A stretch of 64,000 nt of DNA from Terebella lapidaria (GCA_949152475.1 OX424559.1:37493119-37557118), one strand, 5' to 3'; positions 1 to 13,215 are shown, numbered from the stretch's first letter. Numbers and translations: made by a program. The notes: generated by a model from the sequence alone, not told the origin.

Positions 1-521
1 GAACGGATTGAGAATCAGATTCACCCCACTGCTGTTTCTACTTTGATATCTCGGCGAGTTTTCAATCTATTCCAAATGTAAAAGGTGCATTATAAACTAG
101 AAATAATACTTCAACCGACTGTATAAAAAGTAAATTAGAGTTAAAACAGATTAGAGTTTTGAGGGAGGGTTGAACACGGGTCTTTGGATTCAAAGTCTTA
201 TGCTCTATCCACTGCACCAACGTTGCCGACAGTGTGAAGAAGTGTATTCCATGTAACAGTTACTTTATGGTTTTCCAGCCTCCATAGTTATAGTTATGTA
301 ACGGTTTTTCAGTCGCCAAGACAACAGTTTTTAAGCTATGACCTTCAAAATCAATAGGCTTGTGCAGGAGTCTTATGCGCATCTTCTGTGAAAATTTCAT
401 GTCATTCCGACAAGGATTGCGCCCGCTATCGTGCGAACAGACAGACAGAACACATATTTGATCGCTGAGCAACATACAACTGAAGCAATCGCTCAAAGAG
501 CTAGGACTTGGCAAAATAAAG
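1..521. repeat. Partial S unit at the left edge
   Basis: This is the 3' half of an S unit. It matches 5547-6067 almost base for base, including variants shared only by these two (AATAATACTTCAACCGACTG and a CAGACAGACAG tract), so the two are recent duplicates. Confidence 0.9.
161..228 (-). other. Type-1 tRNA-Gln-like module (representative of 21 copies)
   Basis: On the minus strand: GTTGGTGCAGTGGATAGAGC (A-box-like), AAGACTTTGAATCC around an anticodon-like TTG, then GTGTTCAACCC (B-box-like). Copies begin near 161, 1226, 4653, 5707, 6700, 7756, 8234, 9425, 11080, 13934, 14988, 19651, 20715, 21800, 22866, 23923, 25004, 27506, 28585, 29652 and 34561. It is paralogous to the type-2 module: both are followed on the minus strand by CTCTAACTTA. 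The stems are degenerate. Confidence 0.65.
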
Positions 522-1588
522 TCATGAACTTGAAAAGAAGTCTATAAACCAGCTAAACAACGTTCTGAGAGAGACTTGAATAGTTTTTTTTTTTTAAATT
601 ATCTAGTTGCTGTTAAATAAATTGTACATGTATCAAATTGTGCAGTAATGCTATAAAAGACATGATCCTGTAAGTTAGAGAGAAAAAACAAGTTTTGAGA
701 GAGAGTTGAACCCGGGTCTGTGGATTCAAAGTCCTGAGCTCTATGCATAGCACCAACGTGGACGACAACAGGAAGTGGCGTATTTATTGTATGTACTGCT
801 AAAAACCGGGAATGGGGCCGGTTCGTCACCCGTAGCAGTCCTAATATAAGGGAGCCTGTCGCTTGACACAGACTGTATTTAGACAAGAGTTTTAGGCTTT
901 GTCATATCACTTGTACATCACTGAGTTAGAAAACCACTGAAATGTTGTTTGAGATCTGCATCTGGATACAAATATGATATACTGTATTGCTATGCAACCG
1001 AGCGTGTGTATTTAGGACGGGACATGTCCACAGGTGTTAATCGTTTCTACAACTTATTGGCGTGTGAACGGATTGAGAATCAGATTCACCCCACTGCTCT
1101 TTCTACTTTGATATCTCGGCGAGTTTTCAATCTATTCCAAATGTAAAAGGTGCATTATAAACTAGAAATAACACTGCAACTGACTGTATAAAAAGAAAGT
1201 TAGAGATAAAAGCGATTAGAGTTTTGAGGGAGGGTTGAACACGGGTCTTTGGATTCAAAGTCTTACGCTCTATCCACTGCACCAACGTTGCCGACAGTGT
1301 GAAGAAGTGTATTCCATGTAAAAGTTACTTTATGGTTTTCCAGCCTCCATAGTTATAGTTATGTAACGGTTTTTCAGTCGCCAAGACAACAGTTTTTAAG
1401 CTATGACCTTCAAAATCATTAGGCTTGTGCAGGAGTCTTATGCGCATCTTCTTTGAAAATTTCATGTCATTCCGACAAGGATTGCGCCCGCTATCGTGCG
1501 AACAGACGGACAGAACACATATTTGATCGCTGAGCAACATACAACTGAAGCAATCGCTCAGAGAGAGCTAGGACTTGGCAAAATAAAG
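522..1588. repeat. S unit, 1067 bp
   Basis: It contains a type-2 tRNA-like module near 697-764 and a type-1 module near 1226-1292, both reading on the minus strand. A two-base GA insertion just before the junction (about 1561) shifts the 84-codon minus frame that most other S units keep open. Confidence 0.85.
697..764 (-). other. Type-2 tRNA-Gln-like module (representative)
   Basis: Read on the minus strand, the module has an A-box-like stretch (TTGGTGCTGTGCATAGAGC), an anticodon-loop-like GGACTTTGAATCC (TTG, glutamine) and a B-box-like GGGTTCAACTC, in the order and spacing of tRNA-Gln. A run of six T lies about ten bases further on the minus strand (688-683), like a pol III stop. The acceptor stem and part of the anticodon and T stems do not pair well, so this is a tRNA-derived module and not a functional tRNA. 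Variants sit in nearly every unit, for example near 4100, 5149, 7214, 8772, 11605, 20185, 22338, 28030 and 29120. Confidence 0.7.
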
Positions 1589-2319
1589 TAATGAACTGGA
1601 AAAGAAGTCTATACACTAGCTTTTACACTAGCTTGATACAGTTATTAAATTGTGTTGTTATGTTGTTTAGAACGAAATTCATGATCATGATTGTGTAAGT
1701 TGAAAATAAAAATAAAATAATTTCAAGAGAGATTTGAACCCGGGTCTGTGGATTCAAAGTCCTGAGCTCTATGCACTGCACCAAAGTGGCCGACAGCATC
1801 AAGTTGTGTTGTATTGTAAGAGGTTCTTGTAGGCAAATTACTGCTAAAAACCGGGAATGGGGCTGATCTCTACGCCGTTTCGTCACCCAGGATAGTTCTG
1901 ATATAAAAGAGCCTGTCGCTTGCCACAGATTGTATTTAGACAAGAGTTTTAGGCTTCGTTATATCGCTTGTACACCTCTGAGTCACAAAACAAAAGAAAT
2001 GTTGTTTGAGATCTGCATTTGGATACTTTTATGATATACTGTATTACTACGCAACCGAGATGGAACGATATAATGATGTATGTATTATTGATAGAATGGA
2101 GCTAACACGGATGCGCTATGATGCATAAAAGACACGATCATGATGGAACCAATGAGACACTGTTAAGTGATATTTTTAGCGACAAATAGTTAAGTATGAT
2201 GACATGAAAACTATGAAAATTACTCCCGGTACATTTATTTGCTGAATACCTACATTATGAATGCGTTGTTTTGTTATTTGGAATTAAATACATGATGATG
2301 TAAAGAAAAAAAAAAGTTT

Positions 2320-2680
2320 TGTGATAGAAATTCCCTCAAAACGAAAAACAAACCCAAACCCAGATCGATCATGCAGGCCTACGTGAGTTGACAGATGCTG
2401 CTCATGCTGGCTGGTTAGGGCCTGTAGCCTACGATTGATAGGTTAACTGCAGACAACTAGCATTTAAAAAAAAACTTGAATAACTGGCTGCTAAATCGCC
2501 GGGTAACTGTAATTTATAATCTCGCATTGATGCTAGATTCTAGTCATATTGCATGTGGAATCGAGTCACTCGACTGGGAAAATCTTCAATGGTACGCAAA
2601 TTGCCTGGCACTATGAGGTCCGCGCTTTTTGCCTAATCGCACACACTGTCACATGGCGAATATATTGCTGATTACTCATA
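2320..2680. other. Array-unique island inside an L unit
   Basis: About 360 bp that I find nowhere else in the array. It includes GCAGGCCTACG and GGCCTGTAGCCTACG, no long open frame and no clear terminal repeats. It looks like an insertion or a relic of the locus before amplification. Confidence 0.55.
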
Positions 2681-3687
2681 TTTAGGAGTTAACAGGTGCG
2701 TTATGATGCATGGAAAACATGATCATAATGGAACCAATGAGACACTATTAAATGATTTTAGGAAATTCTTGGTGAGAAATAATTGAGTACGATGACATAA
2801 AAACGATGTAGATTTCTCCTGCTACATTTATTTGCTGAATTTGTACACTACGAACGTCTGTTTTGTTATTTGTAATTAAAAAATAGAGAAAAAAAAATAG
2901 TTCTGAGAGAGACTTGAACCCGGGTCTGTGGATTAAAGGTCCTAAGCTCTACGCACAGCACTGACGTCGCTAGCAATGTGAAGAGATGTATTTCATTTAG
3001 CAATGCTATCGTGGTTTTCATGCAATGCTTTCAAGTAGCGAATTTTTGTTGCCATGACAACAGTTTTAGAGTTATAATGTTCCAAATCATTAGGGTTATG
3101 CAGACGTTCTGCGCACATATTCTGTGAGAATTTCGTCAAAATCACACAAGAATCGACTGCACAGCAATGTGTTAAATTTTGGATCCGAAATTCCTGACCC
3201 CCATGTGTTTCACCTGGAGTTTAAATGGTCAATTTTGATTCAACCGCTGTCGGTCATACATCAAATGATGCAGAATTGGCCAAAATAAAAGACGTGAACA
3301 CTCTTGGAAGTGCAGGTGGAATGAAAGTGGAGTTATGACGGTTTTTAATTTTTTGGTTTTTCAATGACCTTGGCGTTAATTCTTGACCTTTGACCTTGAG
3401 AAACAACAGGAATATGCCGACATCTTGTGTACATGTGCTGTGAAAATTTCATAAGAATCCGACAAGAATTGACTGCACAACAATGCATGAAACTTTTGAT
3501 CCAGAAACTCCAGACCCCCGTCTTTTTAACCTGGAGTCAAAATCGTCAATTTTGACTCAACAGCTGTCGGCCATACATCAAAAGATGCCGAATTGGCCAT
3601 AGTAATCGATGCTAGAAATCTCGAAACTCCAGATAAAATATAACTGGAGTTATTACGATTTTAAATTTTTTGGTTTTTGAACGACCT

Positions 3688-3713
3688 TGACGTCAATTTT
3701 TGACCTTTGACCT
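3688..3713. promoter_or_regulatory. CRE palindrome plus DR1 motif (one per L unit)
   Basis: TGACGTCA, the consensus cAMP-response octamer, is followed after five bases by TGACCTTTGACCT, which read in reverse is AGGTCA-A-AGGTCA, a perfect DR1 nuclear-receptor site. The same pair starts at 12977, 16805, 18765, 26589, 31235, 33613, 36145, 37618 and 39040. All ten octamers are intact; the DR1 has one mismatch only at 31248 and 37631. A second DR1 lies one subrepeat upstream (3384-3396 here) beside a decayed octamer, TGGCGTTA. Motif identity is seen; any regulatory activity is inferred. Confidence 0.5.
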
Positions 3714-3934
3714 TCAGAAACGAAAGGCTTATGTGGAAAATCCTTGCACATGTTGTGTCAAAATTTCATGAAAATCCGACAAGAATTGTTCCCGCTATCG
3801 TGCAAACTGACGGACAGACAAACATACAAACAAACAAACAAACAAACAAGATGACTGACCAACATACTTGGCAAAATTTATTTTGCCAAGTAATGAAGCA
3901 ATCGCTCAAAGAGCTAGGACTTGGCAAAATAAAG

Positions 3935-6900
3935 TAATGAACTTGAAAAGAAGTCTATAATAAACCAGCTAAAAAACGTTTTGAGAGAGACTTGAATAGT
4001 TTTTTCTAGTTGCTGTTAAGTAAGTTGTACATGTATTAAATTGTGCAGTTATGCTATAAAAGACATGATCCTGTAAGTTAGAGAGAAAAAAAAAAGTTTT
4101 GAAAGAGAGTTGAACCGGGGTCTGTGGATTCAAAGTCCTACACTATATGCACAGCGCCAACGTGACCGACAGCAGAAGTGGTGTATGTATTGTAACAGGT
4201 CCTTCACGGCAAGCTACTGCTAAAAACCGGGAATGGGGCCGGTTCTAGCGCCGGTTGGTCACCCCCAAAAGTTCTGATATAAAGTGGTCCTGTCGCTTGA
4301 CACAGACTGTATTTAGACACGAGTGTTAGACTTTATTGTACCAGTTGGACACCCCTGAGTCAGAAAACAAAAGAAACGTTGTTTGAGACTTGCATTTGGA
4401 TACATACATGATATACTGTACTACTACGCAACCGAGTGTGTATATTTAGGATGAGAAATGTCCACACGGGGTCATCGTTTTTACAGCTTATTGGCGTGTG
4501 AACGGATTGAGAATCAGACTCACAACACTGTTCTTTCTACTTTGTTATCTCGGCGAGTTTTCAATTCATTCCAAATGTGAAAAGTGCACCATAAACTAGA
4601 AATAACACTGCAACTGACTGCATGAAAAGTAAGTTAGAGATCAAAGAGTTTTGAGGGAGGGTTGAACACGGGTCTGTAGATTCAAAGTCTTGCACTCTAC
4701 GCACAGCACCAATGCTGCCGACAGTATGAAGTAGTGTATCTCATGTAACAGTTACTTTATGGATTTTCACCTCCATAGTTATAGTTATGTAACGGTTTTT
4801 CAGTCGCCAAGACAACAGTTTTTGAGCTATGACCTTGAAAATCAACAGGCTTATGCAGGAGGCCTATGCGCATCTTCTTTGAAAATTTCATGTCATTCCG
4901 ACAAGGATTGCGCCCGCTATCGTGCGAACAGATGGACAGAACACATATTTGATCGCTGAGCAACATACAACTGAAGCAATCGCTCAGAGAGCTAGGACTT
5001 GGCAAAATAAAGTAATGAACTGGAAAAGAAGTCTATACACTAGCTTTTACACTAGCTTGATACAGTTATTAAATTGTGTTGTTATGTTGTTTAGAACGAA
5101 ATTCATGATCATGATTGTGTAAGTTGAAAATAAAAATAAGATAATTTCAAGAGAGATTTGAACCCGGGTCTGTGGATTCAAAGTCCTGAGCTCTACGCAC
5201 AGCACCAAAGTGGCCGACAGCATCAAGTTGTGTTGTATTGTGACAGTTCCTCTATGGCAAATTACTGCTAAAAACCGGGAATGGGGCCGGTTCCTTTGCC
5301 GGTTCGTCGCCCCCAGCAGTCCTAATATAAGGGAGCCTGTCGCTTGACACAGACTGTATTTAGACTAGAGTTTTAGGCTTTGTTATATCACTTGTACATC
5401 ACTGAGTTAGAAAACCACTGAAATGTTGTTTGAGATCTGCATCTGGATACATATATGATATACTGTATTGCTATGCAACCGAGCGTGTTTATTTAGGACG
5501 GGACATGTTCACAGGGGGTAATCGCTTCTACAGCTTATTGGCGTGTGAACGGATTGAGAATCAGATTCACCCCACTGCTGTTTCTACTTTGATATCTCGG
5601 CGAGTTTTCAATCTATTCCAAATGTAAAAGGTGCATTATAAACTAGAAATAATACTTCAACCGACTGTATAAAAAGTAAATTAGAGTTAAAACAGATTAG
5701 AGTTTTGAGGGAGGGTTGAACACGGGTCTTTGGATTCAAAGTCTTATGCTCTATCCACTGCACCAACGTTGCCGACAGTGTGAAGAAGTGTATTCCATGT
5801 AACAGTTACTTTATGGTTTTCCAGCCTCCATAGTTATAGTTATGTAACGGTTTTTCAGTCGCCAAGACAACAGTTTTTAAGCTATGACCTTCAAAATCAA
5901 TAGGCTTGTGCAGGAGTCTTATGCGCATCTTCTGTGAAAATTTCATGTCATTCCGACAAGGATTGCGCCCGCTATCGTGCGAACAGACAGACAGAACACA
6001 TATTTGATCGCTGAGCAACATACAACTGAAGCAATCGCTCAGAGAGCTAGGACTTGGCAAAATAAAGTATTGAACTGGAAAAGAAGTCTATACACTAGCT
6101 TTTACACTAGCTTGATACAGTTATTAAATTGTGTTGTTATGTTGTTTAGAACGAAATTCATGATCATGATTGTGTAAGTTGAAAATAAAAATAAAATAAT
6201 TTCAAGAGAGATTTGAACCCGGGTCTGTGGATACAAAGTCCTGAGCTCTACGCACAGCACCAAAGTGGCCGACAGCATCAAGTTGTGTTGTATTGTAACA
6301 GGTCCTTTACGGCAAATTACTGCTAAAAACCGGGAATGGGGCTGATCTCTACGCCGTTTCGTCACCCAGGATAGTTCTGATATAAAAGAGCCTGTCGCTT
6401 GCCACAGATTGTATTTAGACAAGAGTTTTAGGCTTCGTTATATCACTTGTACACCTCTGAGTCAGAAAACAAAAGAAATGTTGTTTGAGATCTGCATTTG
6501 GATACTTTTATGATATACTGTATTACTACGCAAAAGAGATGGAACGATATAATGATGTATGTATTATTGATAGAATCTAGCTAACACGGATGCGCTATGA
6601 TGCATAAAAAACACGATCATGATGGAACCAATGAGACACCAATAACACTGCAACTGACTGTATAAAAACTAAGTTAGAGATAAAAGAGATTAGAGTTTTG
6701 AGGGAGGGTTGAACACGGGTCTTTGGATTCAAAGTTTTACGCTCTATCCACTGCACCAACATTGCCGACAGTGTGAAGAAGTGTATTCCATGTAACAGTT
6801 ACTTTATGGTTTTCCAGCCTCCATAGTTATAGTTATGTAACGGTTTTTCAGTCGCCAAGACAACAGTTTTTAAGCTATGACCTTCAAAATCAATAGGCTT

Positions 6901-8116
6901 GTGCAGGAGTCTTATGCGCATCTTCTTTGAAAATTTCATGTCATTCCGGCAAGGATTGCGCCCGCTATCGTGCGAACAGACGGACAGAACACATATTTGA
7001 TCGCTGAGCAAAATACAACTGAAGCAATCGCTCAAAGAGCTAGGACTTGGCAAAATAAAGTTAATGAACTTGAAGAGAAGTCTATAAACCAGCTAAAAAA
7101 CGTTCTGAGAGAGTATTGAATAGTTCTTTTCTTCATAAATTATCTTTTTGCTAAATTGTGCAGTTATGCTATAAAAGACATGATCCTGTAAGTTAGAGAG
7201 AAAAAACAAGTTTTGAGAGAGAGTTGAACCCGGGTCTGTGGATTCAAAGTCCTGAGCTCTATTCACTGCACCAAAGTTGCCGACAGTGTGAATTGGTGTA
7301 TTTATTGTATGTACTGCTAAAAACCAGGAATGGGGCCGGTTCCTTTGCCGGTTCGTGACCCCCAGCAGTCCTAATATAAGGGAGCCTGTCGCTTGACACA
7401 GACTGTATTTAGACTAGAGTTTTAGGCTTTGTTATATCACTTGTACATCACTGAGTTAGAAAACCACTGAAATGTTGTTTGAGATCTGCATCTGGATACA
7501 TATATGATATACTGTATTGCTATGCAACCGAGCGTGTGTATTTAGGACGGGACATGTCCACAGGGGGTAATCGTTTCTACAGCTTATTGGCGTGTGAACG
7601 GATTGAGAATCAGATTCACCCCACTGCTCTTTCTACTTTGATATCTCGGCGAGTTTTCAATCTATTCCAAATGTAAAAGGTGCATTATAAACTAGAAATA
7701 ACACTGCAACTGACTGTATAAAAACTAAGTTAGAGATAAAAGAGATTAGAGTTTTGAGGGAGGGTTGAACATGGGTCTTTGGATTCAAAGTCTTACGCTC
7801 TATCCACTGCACCAACGTTGCCGACAGTGTGAAGAAGTGTATTCCATGTAACAGTTACCTTACGGTTTTCCAGCCTCCATAGTTATAGTTATGTAACGGT
7901 TTTTCAGTCGCCAAGACAACAGTTTTTAAGCTATGACCTTCAAAATCAATAGGCTTCTGCAGGAGTCTTATGCGCATGTTCTTTGAAAATTTCATGTCAT
8001 TCCGACAAGGATTGCGCCCGCTGTCGTGCGAACAGACGGACAGAACACATATTTGATCGCTGAGCAACATACAACTGAAGCAATCGCTCAGAGAGCTAGG
8101 ACTTGGCAAAATAAAG
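3935..8116. repeat. Run of four S units
   Basis: The units end at 5012, 6067, 7060 and 8116 (1078, 1055, 993 and 1056 bp). The first, together with the start of the second, is nearly identical to 13216 to about 14930. The third lacks much of the segment between the two tRNA-like modules and carries a piece of L-type body near 6540-6640, so it is a recombinant. Confidence 0.85.
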
Positions 8117-8594
8117 TAATGAACTGGAAAAGAAGTCTATACACTAGCTTTAAAAAGGTGCACTATAAACTAGAAATAACACTGCAACTGACTGTATAAA
8201 AGCTAAGTTAGAGATAAAAGAGATTAGAGTTTTGAGAGAGGGTTGAACACGGGTCTTTGGATTCAAAGTCTTACGCTCTATCCACTGCACCAACGTTGCC
8301 GACAGTGTGAAGAAGTGTATTCCATGTAACAGTTACTTTATGGTTTTCCAGCCTCCATAGTTATAGTTATGTAACGGTTTGTCAGTCGCCAAGACAACAG
8401 TTTTCAAGCCATGACCTTCAAAATCAATAGGCTTGTGCAGGAGTCTTATGCGCATCTTCTTTGAAAATTTCATGTCATTCCGACAAGGATTGCGCCCGCT
8501 ATCGTGCGAACAGACGGACAGAACACATATTTGATCGCTGAGCAACATACAACTGAAGCAATCGCTCAAAGAGCTAGGACTTGGCAAAATAAAG
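8117..8594. repeat. Half unit, 478 bp
   Basis: It contains only the type-1 tRNA-like module and the 84-codon frame. The type-2 half and the middle segment are absent; the join is near 8150 (CTAGCTTT next to AAAAAGGTGCAC). It shows that the two halves of an S unit can move separately. Confidence 0.8.
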
Positions 8595-9785
8595 TAATGA
8601 ACTTGAAAAGAAGTCTATGAAAAACAGCTAAAAATCGTTTTGAGAGAGACTTGAATAGTTTTTTTTTGTTGAATTATCTGTTTGCTGTCAAGTAAGTCGT
8701 ACATGTATTAAATTGTGCAGTTATGCTATGAAAGACATGATCCTGTAAGTTAGAGAGAAAAAACAAGTTTTGAGAGAGAGTTGAACCCGGGGTCTGTGGA
8801 TTCAGAGTCCTGAGCTCTATGCACAGCACCAAAGTGGCCGACAACATGAAGTGGTATGTGTATGGTAACAGGTCCTTTACGGCAAATTACTGCTAAAAAC
8901 CGGGAATGGGGCTGATCTCTATGCCGTTTCGTCACCCAGGATAGTTCTGATATAAAAGAGCCTGTCGCTTGCCACAGATTGTATTTAGACAAGAGTTTTA
9001 GGCTTCGTTATATCACTTGTACACCTCTGAGTCAGAAAACAAAAGAAATGTTGTTTGAGATCTGCGTTTGGATACTTTTATGATATACTGTATTACTACG
9101 CAACCGAGATGGAACGATATAATAATGTATGTATTATTGATAGAATGGAGCTAACACGGATGCGCTATGACGCATAAAAGACACGATCATAATGGAACCA
9201 ATGAGACACTGTTAAGTGATATTTATAGCGACAAATAGTCAAGTATGACATGAAAACTATGAAAATAACTCCTGGTGCATAAAAAAATAACACTGCTCTT
9301 TCCACTTTGATATCTCGGCGAGTTTTCAATCTATTCCAAATGTAAAAGGTGCATTATAAACTAGAAATAACACTGCAACTGACTGTATAAAAACTAAGTT
9401 AGAGATAAAAGAGATTAGAGTTTTGAGGGAGGGTTGAACACGGGTCTTTGGATTCAAAGTCTTACGCTCTATCCACTGCACCAACGTTGCCGACAGTGTG
9501 AAGAAGTGTATTCCATGTAACAGTTACTTTATGGTTTTCCAGCCTCCATAGTTATAGTTATGTAACGGTTTTTCAGTCGCCAAGACAACAGTTTTTAAGC
9601 TATGACCTTCAAAATCAATAGGCTTGTGCAGGAGTCTTATGCGCATCTTCTTTGAAAATTTCATGTCATTCCGACAAGGATTGCGCCCGCTATCGTGCGA
9701 ACAGACGGACAGAACACATATTTGATCGCTGAGCAACATACAACTGAAGCAATCGCTCAAAGAGCTAGGACTTGGCAAAATAAAG
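8595..9785. repeat. Hybrid unit, 1191 bp
   Basis: A type-2 half is followed by about 200 bp of L-type body (9107-9280), then an abrupt join at AAAAAAATAACACTGC back into the S-unit middle and a type-1 half. Confidence 0.8.
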
Positions 9786-10370
9786 TTAAAGATCTTGAAG
9801 AGAAGTCTATAAACTAGCTTTGGTCTATAAACCCCTGCACCATAATACTGTAATATATCTTTTTCAATTATTTATTTGTCGTTAACTAAATTGTACATTT
9901 ACTAAATTGTGTTGTTATGTTGTTTATAATTAAATGCAAGATCATGATTCTGTAAGTTAAAAATAAAAAAAAATAGTTTCAAGAGAGACTTGAACCCGGG
10001 TCTGTGGATTGAGAGTCATACGCTCTATGCACAGCACTAACGTCGCTTGCAGTTGGAGGAGGTGTATCCCATGTAACAATTCCTGTATGGTTTTCCAACC
10101 TCCATAGATATAAGCAATGTAACAGTTTTTTGGTCGCCAAGACAACAGTTTTTGAGCTATGATCTTCAAATTCAATAGGCTTATGATGGAGTCTTATGCG
10201 CATCTTACGTGTAAATTTGATGTCATTCAGACCAGGATTGCGGCCGCTATCGTGCAAACTGACGGACAGACAAACATACAAACAAGATGACTGACCAACA
10301 TACTTGGCAAAATTTATTTTGCCAAGTAATGAAGCAATCGCTCAGAGAGCTAGGACTTGGCAAAATAAAG
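9786..10370. repeat. Short unit, 585 bp, diverged core
   Basis: This subtype has a single tRNA-like module near 9980-10045 and a diverged core (TCATTCAGACCAGGATTGCGGCC), and it ends with the intact hairpin at about 10300. Its only close relative in the window is 31486-32072. Confidence 0.8.
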
Positions 10371-11441
10371 TATTGAACTGGAAAAGAAGTCTATACACTA
10401 GCTTTTACACTAGCTTGATACAGTTATTAAATTGTGTTGTTATGTTGTTTAGAACGAAATTCATGATCATGATTGTGTAAGTTGAAAATAAAAATAAAAT
10501 AATTTCAAGAGAGATTTGAACCCGGGTCTGTGGATTCAAAGTCCTGAGCTCTACGCACAGCGCCAAATGGCCGACAGCGTCAAGTTGTGTTGTATTGTGA
10601 CAGTTCCTCTATGGCAAATTACTGCTAAGAACCGGGAATGGGGCCGGTTCCTTTGCCGGTTCGTCACCGCCAGCAGTCCTAATATAAGGGAGCCTGTCGC
10701 TTGACACAGACTGTATTTAGACAAGAGTTTTAGGCTTTGTCATATCACTTGTACATCACTGAGTTAGAAAACCACTGAAATGTTGTTTGAGATCTGCATC
10801 TGGATACATATATGATATACTGTATTGCTATGCAACCGAGCGTGTGTATTTAGGACGGGACCACAGGACGGGACCACATGTCCACAGGGGGTAATCGTTT
10901 CTACAGCTTATTGGCGTGTGAACGGATTGAGAATCAGATTCACCCCACTGCTCTTTCTACTTTGATATCTCGGCGAGTTTTCAATCTATTCCAAATGTAA
11001 AAGGTGCATTATAAACTAGAAATAACACTGCAACTGACTGTATAAAAACTAAGATAGAGATAAAAGAGATTAGACTTTTGAGGGATGGGTTGAACACGGG
11101 TCTTTGGATTCGAAGTCTTACGCTCTATCCACTGCACCAACGTTGCCAACAGTGTGAAGAAGTGTATTCCATGTAACAGTTACTTTACGGTTTTCCAGCC
11201 TCCATAGTTATAGTTATGTAACGGTTTTTCAGTCGCCAAGACAACAGTTTTTAAGCTATGACCTTCAAAATCAATAGGCTTGTGCAGGAGTCTTATGCGC
11301 ATCTTCTTTGAAAATTTCATGTCATTCCGACAAGGATTGCGCCCGCTGTCGTGCGAACAGACGGACAGAACACATATATGATTGCTGAGCAACATACAAC
11401 TGAAGCAATCGCTCAGAGAGCTAGGACTTGGCAAAATAAAG
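10371..11441. repeat. S unit, 1071 bp
   Basis: A standard S unit with a small private duplication, GGACGGGACCACA repeated near 10853-10877, and a one-base insertion in the type-1 tRNA-like module (GGGATGGG). Confidence 0.85.
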
Positions 11442-13215
11442 TAATGAACTTGAAAAGAAGTCTATAATAAACCAGCTAAAAAACGTTTTGAGAGAGACTT
11501 GAATAGTTTTTTCTAGTTGCTGTTAAGTAAGTTGTACATGTATTAAATTGTGCAGTTATGCTATAAAAGACATGATCTTGTAAGTTAGAGAGAAAAAACA
11601 AGTTTTGAGAGAGAGTTGAACCCGGGTCTGTGGATTCAAAGTCCTGAGCTCTATGCACAGCACCAACGTGGCTGACAGCATGAAGTGGTGTATGTATGGT
11701 AACAGGTCCTTCAAGGCAAATTACTGCTAAAAACCGGGAAGGGGGCCGGTTTCCTCCGCCGGTTCATCACCCCCAATAGTTCTGATATAAAGTGGCCTGT
11801 CGTTTGACACAGACTGTATTAAGAGTAGAGTTTTAGGCTTTGTTATATCACTAGTACATCACTGAGTCAGAAAACCACCGATATGTTGTTTGAGACCTGC
11901 ATTTGGATACATATATGATATACTGTATTAATACGCAACCGAGTGTGTACTGGTATATTTAGGAGTTAACATAGATGCGCTATGATGCATGAAAAACATG
12001 ATCATAATGGAACCAATGAGACACTGTAAATGATTTAAGGAATACATAGTGAGGAATAATTAAGTGTGATGACATTAGAAACAATGAAGATTACTCCTGC
12101 TACTTTTATTTGCTGAGTTTGTACGACACGATTGTGTTGTTTTGTTGTTTGGAATTAAATACATGATCTTATAAGGGAGAAAAAAAAAGTTTAGAGAGAG
12201 TATTGAACCCGGGTCTGTGGATTCAAAGTCCTACGCTCTACGCACAGCACTAACGTGGCTTGCAATGTGAAGACGTGTGTTTCATATAGCAATGCTATTA
12301 TCGCTTTTATGTAATGCTTTTCAGTAACGATTTTCTGTTGCCGTGACAACAGTTTGAGAGCTATGATGTTCCAAATCAAAAGGGTTATGCGGACATTCCG
12401 TGCACATATTCTGTGAGAAGTTCGCCAAAATCACACAAGATTTGACTGCGCAGCAATGTGTTAAACTTTGGATCCGAAATTCCTGACCCCCATGTATTTC
12501 ACCTGAAGTTTAAATCGTCAATTTTGATTCAACCGCTGTCGGTCATACAACAAATGATGCAGAATTGGCCATAATGAAAGACGTGAACACTTTTGGAAGT
12601 GCAGGTGGAATGAAAGTGGAGTTATGACCATTTTAAATTTTTTGGTTTTTCAACGACCTTGGCGTTAATTCTTGACCTTTGACCTTGAGAAACGACAGGA
12701 ATATGCCGACATCTGATGTCCATATGCTGTGAAAATTTCATAAGAATACGACAAGAATTGACTGCACAGCAATGCATGAAACTTTTGATCCAGAAACTCC
12801 TGACCCCCGTCTTTTTAACCTGGAGTCAAAATCGTCAATTTTCACCGAACAGCTGTCGGCCATACATCAAAAGATGCCGAATTGGCCATAGTAATCGATG
12901 CTAGAAATCTCGAAACTCCAGATAAAATATAACTGGAGTTATTACGATTTTCAATTTTTTGGTTTTTGAACGACCTTGACGTCAATTTTTGACCTTTGAC
13001 CTTCAGAAACGAAAGGCTTATGTGGAAAATCGTTGCACATGTTGTGTCAAAATTTCATGAAAATCCGACAAGAATTGCGCCCGCTATCGTGCAAACTGAC
13101 GGACAGACAAACATACAAACAAACAAACCAGATGACTGACCAACATACTTGGCAAAATTTATTTTGCCAAGTAATGAAGCAATCGCTCAAAGAGCTAGGA
13201 CTTGGCAAAATAAAG
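11442..13215. repeat. L unit, 1774 bp
   Basis: It begins as a type-2 S half, switches to L body near 11950, carries an L-type tRNA-like module near 12195-12260, then the three 317-bp subrepeats, a short (CAAA)n tract and an intact hairpin near 13146. Confidence 0.85.

Larger units (their letters stand above)
1589..3934. repeat. L unit, 2346 bp, the longest in the array
   Basis: It starts like an S unit (1589-2050), switches to the L-type body at the GATGGAACGATATAATGATG segment, carries a nonrepetitive island (2320-2680), and ends with three subrepeats whose AATTTC landmarks fall at 3128, 3445 and 3762, a 317-bp period. A (CAAA)n tract and an intact hairpin precede the junction. The body before and after the island repeats itself (GCTAACACGGATGCG at about 2100 and a similar stretch at about 2690). 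Confidence 0.85.
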
